A DNA stretch of 17,295 nt from Hallerella sp964501065 (lineage in GTDB: Bacteria > Fibrobacterota > Fibrobacteria > Fibrobacterales > Fibrobacteraceae): assembly GCA_964501065.1 (NCBI GenBank), contig CAZCRF010000056.1:1-17295 (forward strand). The letters are read 5' to 3'. How positions within the stretch are numbered: the first letter of the stretch is position 1; each line of letters begins with the position of its first letter. Shown one piece after another: positions 6,818-13,702 of this stretch. The notes under the pieces were generated by a model, which had not been told where the DNA came from, made no database searches, and saw only the letters and a program-made list of their open reading frames with translations. The translations under genes were made by a program, and so were the position numbers.

Positions 6818-7621
6818 ATGAACTTGCAAATAGGCAGAATCCCTTTTTTAGTCTGTGCACCGTTTTTTCATCGTTTTTTCCGCGAAAAATTCCCCAACTA
6901 CTCCTTCATCGACGGCGTACCGAGCGTACTGAACCAAAAACTTTGGAAAGGGGAAATCCACTTGGCGCCGGCCTCTTCCATCGCCTACGCCTTCGCCCCG
7001 CAAAGCCTGGTCCTTTGCCCGGACATTTGCACCTCCTGCAACCTCGAAGTCCAATCGGTCGAGCTGTTTTCCCAATTTCCCCTCGAAGAGCTTTCCGGAA
7101 AAAGAATCCACTTGACAAGCCAGAGTGGAACTTCCGTCGCCCTGCTCCGCATCCTCTGTTCCCGATACGCGCACGTCTTTCCGCAATTCGTCAGCTCCAC
7201 GGAAAATTGCGACGCCTCCCTGCTGATAGGCGACGAGGCGCTCCTCGAAAAGTTCCAAAACCGATGGCCGTTCCGCTACGACTTGGCCGTCCTTTGGAAG
7301 GATTGGCAAGGCCTCCCATTCGTTTTCGGGGCGTGGAGCATCCACAAGTCCGCCCTTTCAAACGGGCTGCGCCCAACACTTGAGAAATTTCTTCTGCACG
7401 TCCGGGAATCCATCGCGGCCTTCCGCAAAGACCCGAAAGCCTCCTTGGAAGAGTGGTCCAGGCATTATCCCGTCCCCTTTTCCGAGGACCAACTGAAAGG
7501 ATACTACGACTCCCTGGATTACCGCTTCACGGAAGAACGCAAGGAATCCCTTTCGAGATACTTCAACCTGTGCGCCGCCGAAGGGATTCTGCCTTCCGCG
7601 CCGCCGTTGCATTTTCTATGA
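6818..7621 (+). CDS. mqnA: Chorismate dehydratase (menaquinone biosynthesis, futalosine pathway)
   Basis: MqnA converts chorismate to 3-enolpyruvyl-benzoate, the first step of the futalosine route to menaquinone. The 267-residue protein has the family fold and motifs: IGRIPFLVCAPFF at the N-terminus, GVPSVLNQKL, GEIHLAPASSIAYA, LCPDICTSCNLEVQSVELFS, LTSQSGTSVALLRIL, ASLLIGDEALL and GLPFVFGAW. A TAAATT at 6806-6811 sits 6 nt before the ATG, so a very short leader is possible. No strong ribosome binding site is visible. The 3' end overlaps the convergent aldolase gene by 59 bp. No other mqn genes are in the window. Confidence 0.93.
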   Translation: MNLQIGRIPFLVCAPFFHRFFREKFPNYSFIDGVPSVLNQKLWKGEIHLAPASSIAYAFAPQSLVLCPDICTSCNLEVQSVELFSQFPLEELSGKRIHLTSQSGTSVALLRILCSRYAHVFPQFVSSTENCDASLLIGDEALLEKFQNRWPFRYDLAVLWKDWQGLPFVFGAWSIHKSALSNGLRPTLEKFLLHVRESIAAFRKDPKASLEEWSRHYPVPFSEDQLKGYYDSLDYRFTEERKESLSRYFNLCAAEGILPSAPPLHFL

Positions 7622-8234
7622 ACTGCAAAAGGGAAACGCCGATGGATTTCCAATCGCCCATCCGCATCAGCCCGGGCTTGAAAATGCTCGCCCCGAAAGC
7701 GACCAAATCGCTGCCGCACAAAATGTAATCCTTCACGTTTTCCGCAGAAACCCCTCCACAGGCCAAGAGCGGGATGTCGCGGAACGGGCCGCGCAAGGCC
7801 TTGATGTAAGCGGGGCCGCCCACATTCCCCACCGGGAAAATCTTGACGCAGGTCGCCCCCCACTCATACGCATTCTGAACCTCCGTCGGAGAAAGCGCGC
7901 CGGGAATGTCCGGAACGCCGATGGCCGAACATTTTTCAATCACCTTCCGGTTCACGTTCGGGGACACGATGAACTCGGCACCCGCGTCCAACGCCAAGTC
8001 CAAATCCCTTTCCGTCCGGACAGTCCCCGCCCCCACCCGGATGCCGAAAGGCTTCGACGCCAACCTGAGCTGCGAGATGATTTTCGTCGCCGCAGGAGTA
8101 TTCATCGTCACTTCGATGGACTTCAATCCGCAACGCGCAGCCGTTTCCGCACAATCCTTTTCCGCGCCCTCCGGGATGTCGCGCAAAATCCCTACAACGG
8201 GGACGTCTTCGAGAAATCTCAAAAATTCGTTCAT
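7563..8234 (-). CDS. KDPG/KHG aldolase family protein (2-dehydro-3-deoxy-phosphogluconate aldolase-like)
   Basis: A class I TIM-barrel aldolase of 223 residues. The Schiff-base lysine is Lys131 in CVKIFPVG and the catalytic Glu is Glu41 in SIEVTMNTP. GAGTV (68-72) and the phosphate-binding ACGG (158-161) are also present. The arginine that follows the Glu motif in E. coli Eda (EVTLRT) is Asn here, so the exact substrate (KDPG, KHG or another 2-oxo acid) is uncertain. The start at 8234 begins at the conserved core (MNEFLRFL); an upstream ATG at 8273 would read through a hairpin. The C-terminus is about 10 residues longer than usual and lies antisense to the end of mqnA. It follows the metallolyase gene at 8281 after a 46-bp gap and probably shares its transcript. 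Confidence 0.88.
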   Translation of the reverse strand: MNEFLRFLEDVPVVGILRDIPEGAEKDCAETAARCGLKSIEVTMNTPAATKIISQLRLASKPFGIRVGAGTVRTERDLDLALDAGAEFIVSPNVNRKVIEKCSAIGVPDIPGALSPTEVQNAYEWGATCVKIFPVGNVGGPAYIKALRGPFRDIPLLACGGVSAENVKDYILCGSDLVAFGASIFKPGLMRMGDWKSIGVSLLQFIENATAARKAESLRRRTG

Positions 8235-8252
8235 TCTAAACCCAACGGCAAA

Positions 8253-8273
8253 GTGCCCCGGAAAGCGGGGCAC
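8253..8273 (-). promoter_or_regulatory. Perfect intercistronic hairpin between the two aldolase-type genes
   Basis: GTGCCCCG and CGGGGCAC pair perfectly around a 5-nt loop. It lies in the 46-bp gap after the upstream stop (8281) and 18 bp before the downstream start (8234). On the minus strand it is followed by TTTGCC, too few T for a strong terminator. A partial terminator or a processing or stability element that sets the ratio of the two enzymes is plausible. Confidence 0.55.
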
Positions 8274-8280
8274 CTGTTCA

Positions 8281-9231
8281 TCAAATGTTGATTTCGTTCT
8301 GCATCATCTCGTAGAATTTCCGGTATTGGTCCTTCTCCGGCGTCTTGCGGAAGTTGATGGCCGAAGACGGGTGCAAGTTCAACGAACCGGTAATCATCTG
8401 GGGGATGATGTAGCCCCATTCGTACTTCTGGTGCAGCGGCACGAACAGTTCCGTGATGGCGTCGAGGACCGGGCGGACGTCGTACTTCGGATTCTTGAGG
8501 AAGCTGAGGAGGAGTTCCGTGGTGCAGTTCCCCGCGCCGCGGCCCATTCCCGTCACCGTGCAATCGAGGTAATCCACGTGGTCGATAATCGCTTGAATCG
8601 TGTTGCTGAATGCAAGCTGCTGGTTGTTGTGACCGTGGAATCCCAACTTCTTCGTCTTGACATGCTGCCGATAACGGGAAACGCTCTGGTCGATATCCTC
8701 TTGGTAAAAATTCCCGAAGGAATCCACCAAGTAAAGGACATCCGCCTTGCATTCGTTTTCCACCTGGTCGAGGGCTTCATCGAGTTCCGGTCCGCGGTCA
8801 CGGCTCACCGCCATGATGTTCAAGGTCGTTTCATAACCCATGTCGTGGAAAGTGTTGACCAGTTCAATCCCCTTGTCGATATTCTTGACATAGCTCGCCA
8901 CGCGGAACATCTGGTAAGGCGATTCCGAGGCCGGCTTCACGGAATCCAAGTTCACGCGCCCGACGTCCGCCATCACGGCCATCTTCACGTCGCTCTCGAT
9001 TCCATCGCGAACTTTCCACAGAATCTCGTCGTCGCAGAATTTCCAAGGCCCGTATTCCTTCGGGTCGAAGAGTTCCGGGGAATTCTTGTATCCCATCTCC
9101 ATGTAGTCGACGCCTGCGGCCGTCAAGAGCTGGTAAAGGCGACGGACAAATTCCAAACTGAAATCGTGCTTGTTCACAAGTCCGCCGTCGCGGATGGTGC
9201 AATCGAGAACCTTGATGGATGGATAGTACAT
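8281..9231 (-). CDS. DRE-TIM metallolyase / HMGL-like aldolase
   Basis: A 316-residue TIM-barrel enzyme of the HMG-CoA-lyase-like superfamily, closest by eye to 4-hydroxy-2-oxovalerate aldolase-type proteins. The divalent-metal site is visible: Asp10 in VLDCTIRDGG (Arg14 and Asp15 included) and His199 and His201 in GFHGHNN. TVTGMGRGAGNCTTE (225-239) is the conserved glycine-rich loop. No CoA-specific feature is recognised, so the substrate is open. The start at 9231 is supported by AAGGAAG about 5 nt upstream; a longer reading from 9276 has no such site. A small hairpin (CCCG/CGGG, 9245-9257) sits just upstream of the ribosome binding site. Divergent from the fic gene and followed by the KDPG-aldolase-like gene. 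Confidence 0.85.
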   Translation of the reverse strand: MYYPSIKVLDCTIRDGGLVNKHDFSLEFVRRLYQLLTAAGVDYMEMGYKNSPELFDPKEYGPWKFCDDEILWKVRDGIESDVKMAVMADVGRVNLDSVKPASESPYQMFRVASYVKNIDKGIELVNTFHDMGYETTLNIMAVSRDRGPELDEALDQVENECKADVLYLVDSFGNFYQEDIDQSVSRYRQHVKTKKLGFHGHNNQQLAFSNTIQAIIDHVDYLDCTVTGMGRGAGNCTTELLLSFLKNPKYDVRPVLDAITELFVPLHQKYEWGYIIPQMITGSLNLHPSSAINFRKTPEKDQYRKFYEMMQNEINI

Positions 9232-9340
9232 TTTTCTTCCTTTTCCCGGCAAACGGGATTTAACGACGGCTAGCAAGATAGCTAGAAACCCGACAAGGAA
9301 ACGGAGAACAAGGGGGTTGAGGGAAAAACTTCACTAATCT

Positions 9341-9361
9341 ACGCAAATAATGCGTTATAAT
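9341..9361 (+). promoter_or_regulatory. Palindrome next to a TATAAT box upstream of fic (operator 1)
   Basis: TCT-ACGCA-AATAA-TGCGT-T contains a 5-bp inverted repeat (9341-9355) immediately followed by TATAAT (9356-9361), a good -10 box. A protein bound here would cover the spacer of that promoter. No convincing -35 box is visible. The same palindrome recurs at 9424-9438. Confidence 0.55.
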
Positions 9362-9423
9362 TTCATTTATACCCTCTCAAAAATTTTCAATTACTGCAAA
9401 ATTTTGTTTTTCTTTTTTATTCT

Positions 9424-9438
9424 ACGCATCTTTTGCGT
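9424..9438 (+). promoter_or_regulatory. Second copy of the ACGCA-N5-TGCGT palindrome (operator 2)
   Basis: TCT-ACGCA-TCTTT-TGCGT-T repeats the arms and flanks of the first palindrome 83 bp downstream with a different 5-nt centre. It lies 20 bp before the fic start. Conserved arms with a variable centre are typical of a dimeric regulator site. The rest of 9232-9457 is AT-rich leader without a gene. Confidence 0.5.
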
Positions 9439-9457
9439 TGTTTTCTATTTTAAGGAC

Positions 9458-10408
9458 ATGCTCTTCATTTACCAATATCCCGATTGGACGAATTTCCGCT
9501 ATTCGAAGATTCCGGTGATGGATTCCCTTTGCCGCACAAGATACATCCAAGGAAAACTCCAAGGGAAAACGTCCCTGGCCGTTCCAAAATCTTTTGCCGA
9601 AGCCATCCAAAAGGAAGATTTCGAGTTCCTTTTAAAAATTGACGGCATCGAAGAAAGTTTCCCCGTCCTGTTTTCCGCCGCCCGGAACTTTTCCGCCCCG
9701 ATGACGGAGAAACGCCTGCTCTCCCTCCACGCTTCCCTTTTCCACAACGGCGGCCGCTTTAGGGAAAACTCCCAGCCCAAAGGGGGAACTTCCTTTTGCG
9801 GCATTTCCCCAGGCGACATTCCGAGGGAACTCCAAAAGTTCCTTTCCTACTTCAACGATTCCAAGGCGGATCCCGTCCTGAAAGCGGCCATCGCCCCCTT
9901 CTGGTTCTCGACCATCCGCCCGTTCGAAGCGGGCAACGGAATCCTCGCACGCGTCCTCACCGACCAACTCCTTTCAAAAAGCGAAAACACTTCCCTGCAT
10001 CCGTACTCCATCAATAGGGAAATCTTCAATGACAGGGATTCCTACTTTTCAAAAATCCACGAAGCGCAAACTTCGAACGGCGACATCACGGATTGGATTT
10101 TATGGTTTCTTTTGAAATTCGAACGGGCGTTGTCCTGCGCGGCGGAAAATTTCCAAACACAGTTTGAATCCGCCAAACGTAAAATTTCGTTCGGTGAAAT
10201 TCCCCTGAGCGAACGGGAAAGAAGACTCATCGAATCTTTGAATCAACACCCCGAAAAGCGGATATCCTCATCCGAATGGGCGAAAGAAGCCGGCATTTCC
10301 CATGATTCCGCCCTGCGGGATTTCAAGTCCCTTCTTTCTAGAAAACTTTTGATTCCATCCGGCGGAAAAGGCCGCAGTTCGCGATACAGCTTAAACTTGA
10401 CATTTTAA
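9458..10408 (+). CDS. Fic-family protein (DUF4172-type N-terminus) with degenerate active site and C-terminal winged helix
   Basis: A 316-residue protein. The N-terminus (IYQYPDWTNFRY) matches the DUF4172 leader of large Fic proteins. The Fic helix reads IRPFEAGNGILAR (153-165) instead of HPFx[DE]GNGRxxR: the catalytic His is Arg154 and the first Arg is Ile162. Classical AMP transfer is therefore unlikely. The C-terminal ~60 residues (ISSSEWAKEAGISHDSALRDF, then LLSRKLL) look like a winged helix, as in Fic proteins that act on their own promoter. A longer reading from 9350 adds a hydrophobic leader encoded by the palindrome-bearing AT-rich region and is rejected. AAGGA lies only 1 nt before this ATG, so initiation is not well explained. 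It is divergent from the metallolyase gene. Confidence 0.85.
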   Translation: MLFIYQYPDWTNFRYSKIPVMDSLCRTRYIQGKLQGKTSLAVPKSFAEAIQKEDFEFLLKIDGIEESFPVLFSAARNFSAPMTEKRLLSLHASLFHNGGRFRENSQPKGGTSFCGISPGDIPRELQKFLSYFNDSKADPVLKAAIAPFWFSTIRPFEAGNGILARVLTDQLLSKSENTSLHPYSINREIFNDRDSYFSKIHEAQTSNGDITDWILWFLLKFERALSCAAENFQTQFESAKRKISFGEIPLSERERRLIESLNQHPEKRISSSEWAKEAGISHDSALRDFKSLLSRKLLIPSGGKGRSSRYSLNLTF

Positions 10409-10618
10409 AAAGCGACTTCCATCCTTTTGCATCTGGTGTTCAAGTAATTTGGGCTGTCGTAGGATTTGCCTTCGGCCACGGTCGGGATTTTGCCATAGAT
10501 GACGTAAGGTGCAACCCGACGTCGCCCTCCGAAACGGAGTCTCCAGGATATTGAAGCTTGCAATGCGCTTTAGAACCACAGCCCTCCAATTCCCCGGAAT
10601 CGCTTTTAAGAAACAGGC
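10405..10618 (-). pseudogene. Remnant of a protein-coding gene (C-terminal fragment, frameshifted)
   Basis: On the minus strand, a coding-like reading ends in SPNYLNTRCKRMEVAF and a TAA at 10405-10407, preceded by APYVIYGKIPTVAEGKSYD. About 35 residues in from the end the frame shifts: the natural continuation upstream (GCGSKAHCKLQYPGDSVSEGD) is in another frame, near 10511-10520. There is no start, and the fragment begins right after the metY stop. It looks like the tail of a decayed gene, probably secreted, unrecognised. Its TAA interlocks with the fic stop on the other strand. Otherwise I see nothing in this 210-bp gap. Confidence 0.4.
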
Positions 10619-11899
10619 CTAAATTTTTTCGAAAGCCTGCCGCATGTCCGCAATCAAATCATCGGCGTTCTCGATGCCCACGGAAAGCCGAATCAAATCA
10701 GGACGGATGCCGTTTTCCAAAAGCTGCTCGTCGGTAAGCTGCCTGTGCGTGTGGCTGGCCGGATGCAAGACGCAAGTCCGCGCATCGGCGACATGGGTCA
10801 CAATGGCGATGAGCTTCAACGAATCCATGAAACGAATCGATTCTTCCCTGCCGCCGCGGATACCGAACGCCATCACGCCACACGGAATGCCGCCCTTGAA
10901 CTGCTTTTGCGACAAATCGTGATACTTGTCCTTTTCAAGTCCCGCAAAATTCACCCAGGCGACCTTCGGATGACTTTCCAAGAAACGGGCGATTTTCAGT
11001 GCGTTTTCGCAGTGCTTCGGCATCCGGAGGGCGAGGGTTTCAAGCCCCACGTTCAAAAGGAACGCGTTCGCCGGCGATTGGATGCTCCCGAAATCCCGCA
11101 TCAATTGGGCAGTCGCCTTGACGATGTAGCCCTTTTTTCCGAACGCCTTGCTGTAAGCGAGCCCGTGATACGAAGGATCCGGTTCCGTCATGCCGGGGAA
11201 TTTGTCATGGTGGGCTTCCCAATCGAAGTTCCCGCTGTCGACAATGGCACCGCCGACAGTCATCGCGTGACCGTCCATATACTTCGTCGTCGAATGGGTC
11301 ACGATGTCCGCCCCGAATTCAAAAGGCTTGCAGAGAACCGGAGTGGCGAAAGTGTTGTCGATGATGAACGGGACTCCGTGCTTGTGCGCGATATCCGCCA
11401 ACTTGCGGATGTCCGTGACACGACAAGTCGGATTGGCGATCGTTTCCCCAAAAAAAGCTTTCGTGTTCGGCCTGAAGGCCTTGTCGATTTCTTCTTCAGA
11501 AGCATCCGGATCCACGAAAGTCACTTCGATTCCGAGCTTTTTCATCGTCACTGCGAAAAGGTTGTAAGTCCCCCCGTAAATGGCGGAAGAACTCACGAAA
11601 TGTCCACCCGCTTCACAGATGTTGAAGATGGCGAAAAAATTCGCGGACTGACCGGAACTGGTGAGCATTCCGGCAATCCCCCCTTCAAGTTCCGTTATCT
11701 TTTGCGCAACGGCGTCATTCGTCGGGTTCTGGAGGCGCGTGTAAAAGTAGCCGTCCGCCTTGAGGTCAAAAAGGTCGGCCATCTGCGCACTCGTATCGTA
11801 CTTAAAAGTCGTGCTCTGGTAAATGGGAAGAATGCGCGGCTCTCCCTTTTGGGGATGCCAGCCGCTTTGGACGCAAAGAGTCTCGTTTTCCAAGGACAT
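10619..11899 (-). CDS. metY: O-acetylhomoserine sulfhydrylase / aminocarboxypropyltransferase
   Basis: A PLP enzyme that makes homocysteine (or methionine with methanethiol) from O-acetylhomoserine, for methionine synthesis and sulfide assimilation. The 426 residues match MetY length and exceed MetB or MetC (~390). PLP features: YTRLQNPT (53-60), SSGQSAN (81-87), DNTFATP (181-187) and the Schiff-base Lys206 in STTKYMDGH. AAGGA lies 6-7 nt upstream of the ATG. The ~90-bp leader is AT-rich with TATATT about 50 bp upstream, but no clear -35 box and no SAM riboswitch fold is visible. Confidence 0.95.
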   Translation of the reverse strand: MSLENETLCVQSGWHPQKGEPRILPIYQSTTFKYDTSAQMADLFDLKADGYFYTRLQNPTNDAVAQKITELEGGIAGMLTSSGQSANFFAIFNICEAGGHFVSSSAIYGGTYNLFAVTMKKLGIEVTFVDPDASEEEIDKAFRPNTKAFFGETIANPTCRVTDIRKLADIAHKHGVPFIIDNTFATPVLCKPFEFGADIVTHSTTKYMDGHAMTVGGAIVDSGNFDWEAHHDKFPGMTEPDPSYHGLAYSKAFGKKGYIVKATAQLMRDFGSIQSPANAFLLNVGLETLALRMPKHCENALKIARFLESHPKVAWVNFAGLEKDKYHDLSQKQFKGGIPCGVMAFGIRGGREESIRFMDSLKLIAIVTHVADARTCVLHPASHTHRQLTDEQLLENGIRPDLIRLSVGIENADDLIADMRQAFEKI

Positions 11900-11987
11900 A
11901 GTTTTTCCTTTTGCATAAATTTAAATTTTTGCATTAATATAGATAAAACCGACTTGGAATGGCTTTAAAGTCTAAAAACAAAAATTT

Positions 11988-12416
11988 TTAAAACTGGATT
12001 CCGGCGGATTTCAAAACTTCCGCATTGCTCGAATCCTTGACGGCCACATTCGTCAGCCAATTGTATTCGGCGATTCCGGCAAGCCCGATGCGGATGCAGA
12101 CTTGGTCGCGAGCCTTTTCGTAGTTTTGCAAAATCAAAACCTTTTCGTCTCCCTTCGCCTGTTCGATTTTCAAAGACCATTCCTTTCCGAGCATCAAGAG
12201 CGCCGCACTGGCGTTTGCATATTGCTTCGCCTTTTTTTCATCCATCCCGGTCGTCTGCGGCGGAGTGAATTTCGGAATCGCCGCCGGGGCGGACAACTGT
12301 CTCTGTGCATTTTTTTGAGGAAGAATCGGAGTCACTTCATCCGACTTCTGGCCGCAGCCCAATAAAAAAAGGAAAGAAGCCAATCCGAATAAAGATATGA
12401 ATATCTTTTGTTTCAA
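11988..12416 (-). CDS. Lipoprotein of unknown function (TTG start)
   Basis: A 142-residue lipoprotein: basic start (MKQK), hydrophobic segment and lipobox FLLGC with Cys21. A Pro/Gln-rich linker (about 28-60) follows, then a helical domain with DEKKAKQYANASAALLMLG and a C-terminal KSAGIQF. No family is recognised. The TTG start at 12416 is chosen because AGGAAGGA lies about 7 nt upstream and it gives a perfect lipoprotein signal. The longer ATG-initiated reading from 12524 runs through the tRNA gene and is wrong. Only 23 bp separate it from the tRNA, so the two are probably co-transcribed. Confidence 0.8.
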   Translation of the reverse strand: MKQKIFISLFGLASFLFLLGCGQKSDEVTPILPQKNAQRQLSAPAAIPKFTPPQTTGMDEKKAKQYANASAALLMLGKEWSLKIEQAKGDEKVLILQNYEKARDQVCIRIGLAGIAEYNWLTNVAVKDSSNAEVLKSAGIQF

Positions 12417-12439
12417 TTTCTGTTCCTTCCTAAAAATAA

Positions 12440-12512
12440 TAGCGGTTTGTGGGGTCGAACCACAGACACACGGATTATGATTCCGTTGCTCTACCGACTG
12501 AGCTAAACCGCC
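12440..12512 (-). tRNA. tRNA-Met (CAT), elongator type
   Basis: The cloverleaf is complete: acceptor GGCGGTT with AACCGCT (one G-U at the end), D arm GCTC/GAGC, anticodon stem ACGGA/TCCGT with loop ATCATAA (anticodon CAT), and T arm TGTGG-TTCGACC-CCACA. The 1-72 pair is G-U, not the C-A mismatch of initiators. A lysidine-modified tRNA-Ile2 also carries CAT and cannot be fully excluded. The 3' CCA is not encoded (discriminator A followed by TTA). Confidence 0.93.
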
Positions 12513-12522
12513 GAGCAATCCC

Positions 12523-12551
12523 AATTTAGAAAGTTATCGCGAAAAATCCAA
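12523..12551 (-). promoter_or_regulatory. Sigma70-type promoter of the tRNA-Met gene
   Basis: On the minus strand TTGGAT (12551-12546) and TAAATT (12528-12523) are separated by exactly 17 bp. The -10 box ends 10 bp before the tRNA 5' end. It would drive the tRNA and the lipoprotein gene after it. Confidence 0.7.
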
Positions 12552-12570
12552 GGGGAAATCTTCAAAATTT

Positions 12571-13320
12571 TCAAAGATAGCGCAATTCCGTGGAAAGTTC
12601 GCCGTCAAAATATTCAATCAGCCTCCATCCGGGCTCCCTGCTCAAAATCTTGAACTCGGAAGAATCGGGATCCAGCTGCATCTGAATCGCGGGAGTCACG
12701 TAAACGATTTGTCCGTTGCCCCGATTTATCGTCATGTCGGAATGGTAATGCCCCACAAAAACGGAATGCAGGTTCGGGATTTTGTCCAAAACCCTCCCCA
12801 CTTCTTCCCAATTTTTCAAAGCGTAGCGCGAATCCATGAAAAGGTGGCCGCAAAGGCAGGGCGGATGGTGCACGAAGAGGAAAATCTCCCGCGTTTCATC
12901 TTCCGTTTCCGACAAAAGCCAATCGAGCTGCCTCCGCGAAACGAACCCCTTGGAACTGTCCAAAAAGAAAAAGGGAAAACCGTTCACCTCCCTTTTGTAA
13001 AAATAATCCCCCCCCTCGAGCCGAATCGGGAAAGGGGAAAATTCCGCCAAATCCTCCGAACTGTCGTGGTTGCCGGCAATCATGCACCACGGCTTTTTGT
13101 ACGATTGCAGCATTTCAAAAAAAATCCCGTACTCCCGTTCCGAGCTGTGTTCCGTCAAATCGCCGGAAAAAACGACCAAATCCAAGGCGAAGCGGGAAAC
13201 ATCGTCGAGCACCCTTTGGAAGCTGCCGCGAGAATCGATTCCTCCGTTGACGGCCTCCCCGACGGACAAGTGGATGTCCGTCACCTGCCCGACTCGAAAA
13301 GATGTCGTTTTCTTTTCCAT
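12571..13320 (-). CDS. Calcineurin-like metallophosphoesterase (CpdA/Icc-like)
   Basis: A 249-residue cytoplasmic phosphoesterase with all five metal-site motifs: TDIH (Asp15, His17), SGDL (Asp54), GNHD (84-87), VHHPP (His151) and GHYH (His191, His193). The arrangement is that of class III cyclic nucleotide phosphodiesterases such as CpdA, so 3',5'-cAMP hydrolysis is possible, but the subfamily acts on many phosphoesters. The ATG at 13320 is preferred; an in-frame TTG at 13329 adds three residues. It begins at the edge of the likely origin region and is transcribed away from it. Confidence 0.88.
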   Translation of the reverse strand: MEKKTTSFRVGQVTDIHLSVGEAVNGGIDSRGSFQRVLDDVSRFALDLVVFSGDLTEHSSEREYGIFFEMLQSYKKPWCMIAGNHDSSEDLAEFSPFPIRLEGGDYFYKREVNGFPFFFLDSSKGFVSRRQLDWLLSETEDETREIFLFVHHPPCLCGHLFMDSRYALKNWEEVGRVLDKIPNLHSVFVGHYHSDMTINRGNGQIVYVTPAIQMQLDPDSSEFKILSREPGWRLIEYFDGELSTELRYL

Positions 13321-13702
13321 GGTCTTCAAAATCTAAATTCAAAGGACGGCGTTCAAAAGGGAATCCTCGAAAACAGCCTTCAAAAAGTGACGTGCGTCAA
13401 ACTTTCAACATTTTTGTCACCCTAAATTTGTGGACACATCCGAATTTTCCCGTTTTCAACATCCAACAGGGGAAGAGTTTCGGACAAGTGTTGACAATTC
13501 GGGAATCAACCCTTTTTCACATTGATTCCGGTGGACAAATCCAAAAGTTATCAAAACAATCGAATTGTCCACTTTTTTTGCATCTTGTTGGAAGTCAATC
13601 ACTTATCGTCGCAAAGCCTCAATCTTTCCACATTTCCACCTTATCATTTTCAATTCTATTTATATATAGAGAAGAAAATTTAAAGAGGAGTGTGCACAAG
13701 AT
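13321..13702. other. Candidate replication origin (oriC): DnaA-box-like motifs plus AT-rich block
   Basis: A ~380-bp gap without a credible gene. It holds TTTTTCACA at 13513-13521 (fits TTWTNCACA exactly), CTTTCCACA at 13624-13632 (one mismatch), and the recurring core TGTCCAC in GTGTCCACA (minus, 13429-13437), TTGTCCACC (minus, 13530-13538) and TTGTCCACT (plus, 13565-13573). An AT-rich block at 13641-13684 could be the unwinding element. Plus-strand base composition tends to be C-rich to the left and G-rich to the right in the lines I counted, with some lines balanced. parA, parB, rsmG and a parS lie within 4 kb. dnaA itself is not in the window. The motifs are seen; the origin role is inferred. 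Confidence 0.6.

Noticed and set aside
7906..9273. 455-codon plus-strand open frame
   Set aside because: It is antisense to the two aldolase-type genes, whose motifs are clear; the long frame reflects their codon bias.
9341..9438. CRISPR-like repeat from the two ACGCA-TGCGT palindromes
   Set aside because: Only two short copies, each itself a palindrome with an unrelated centre, and no spacer periodicity.
9350..9457. N-terminal hydrophobic extension of the Fic protein (possible membrane anchor)
   Set aside because: The extension is encoded by an AT-rich promoter region with a TATAAT box and two palindromes; the family N-terminus begins at 9458.
10745..11968. 407-codon plus-strand open frame
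   Set aside because: It is antisense to metY, which has all PLP-enzyme motifs; no protein family is visible in the plus frame.
11900..11987. SAM riboswitch upstream of metY
   Set aside because: The leader is under 90 bp, AT-rich, and lacks the helices and conserved core of known SAM riboswitches.
12417..12524. ATG-initiated N-terminal extension of the lipoprotein
   Set aside because: The extension translates the tRNA-Met gene; the TTG at 12416 with a strong ribosome binding site and lipobox explains the protein.
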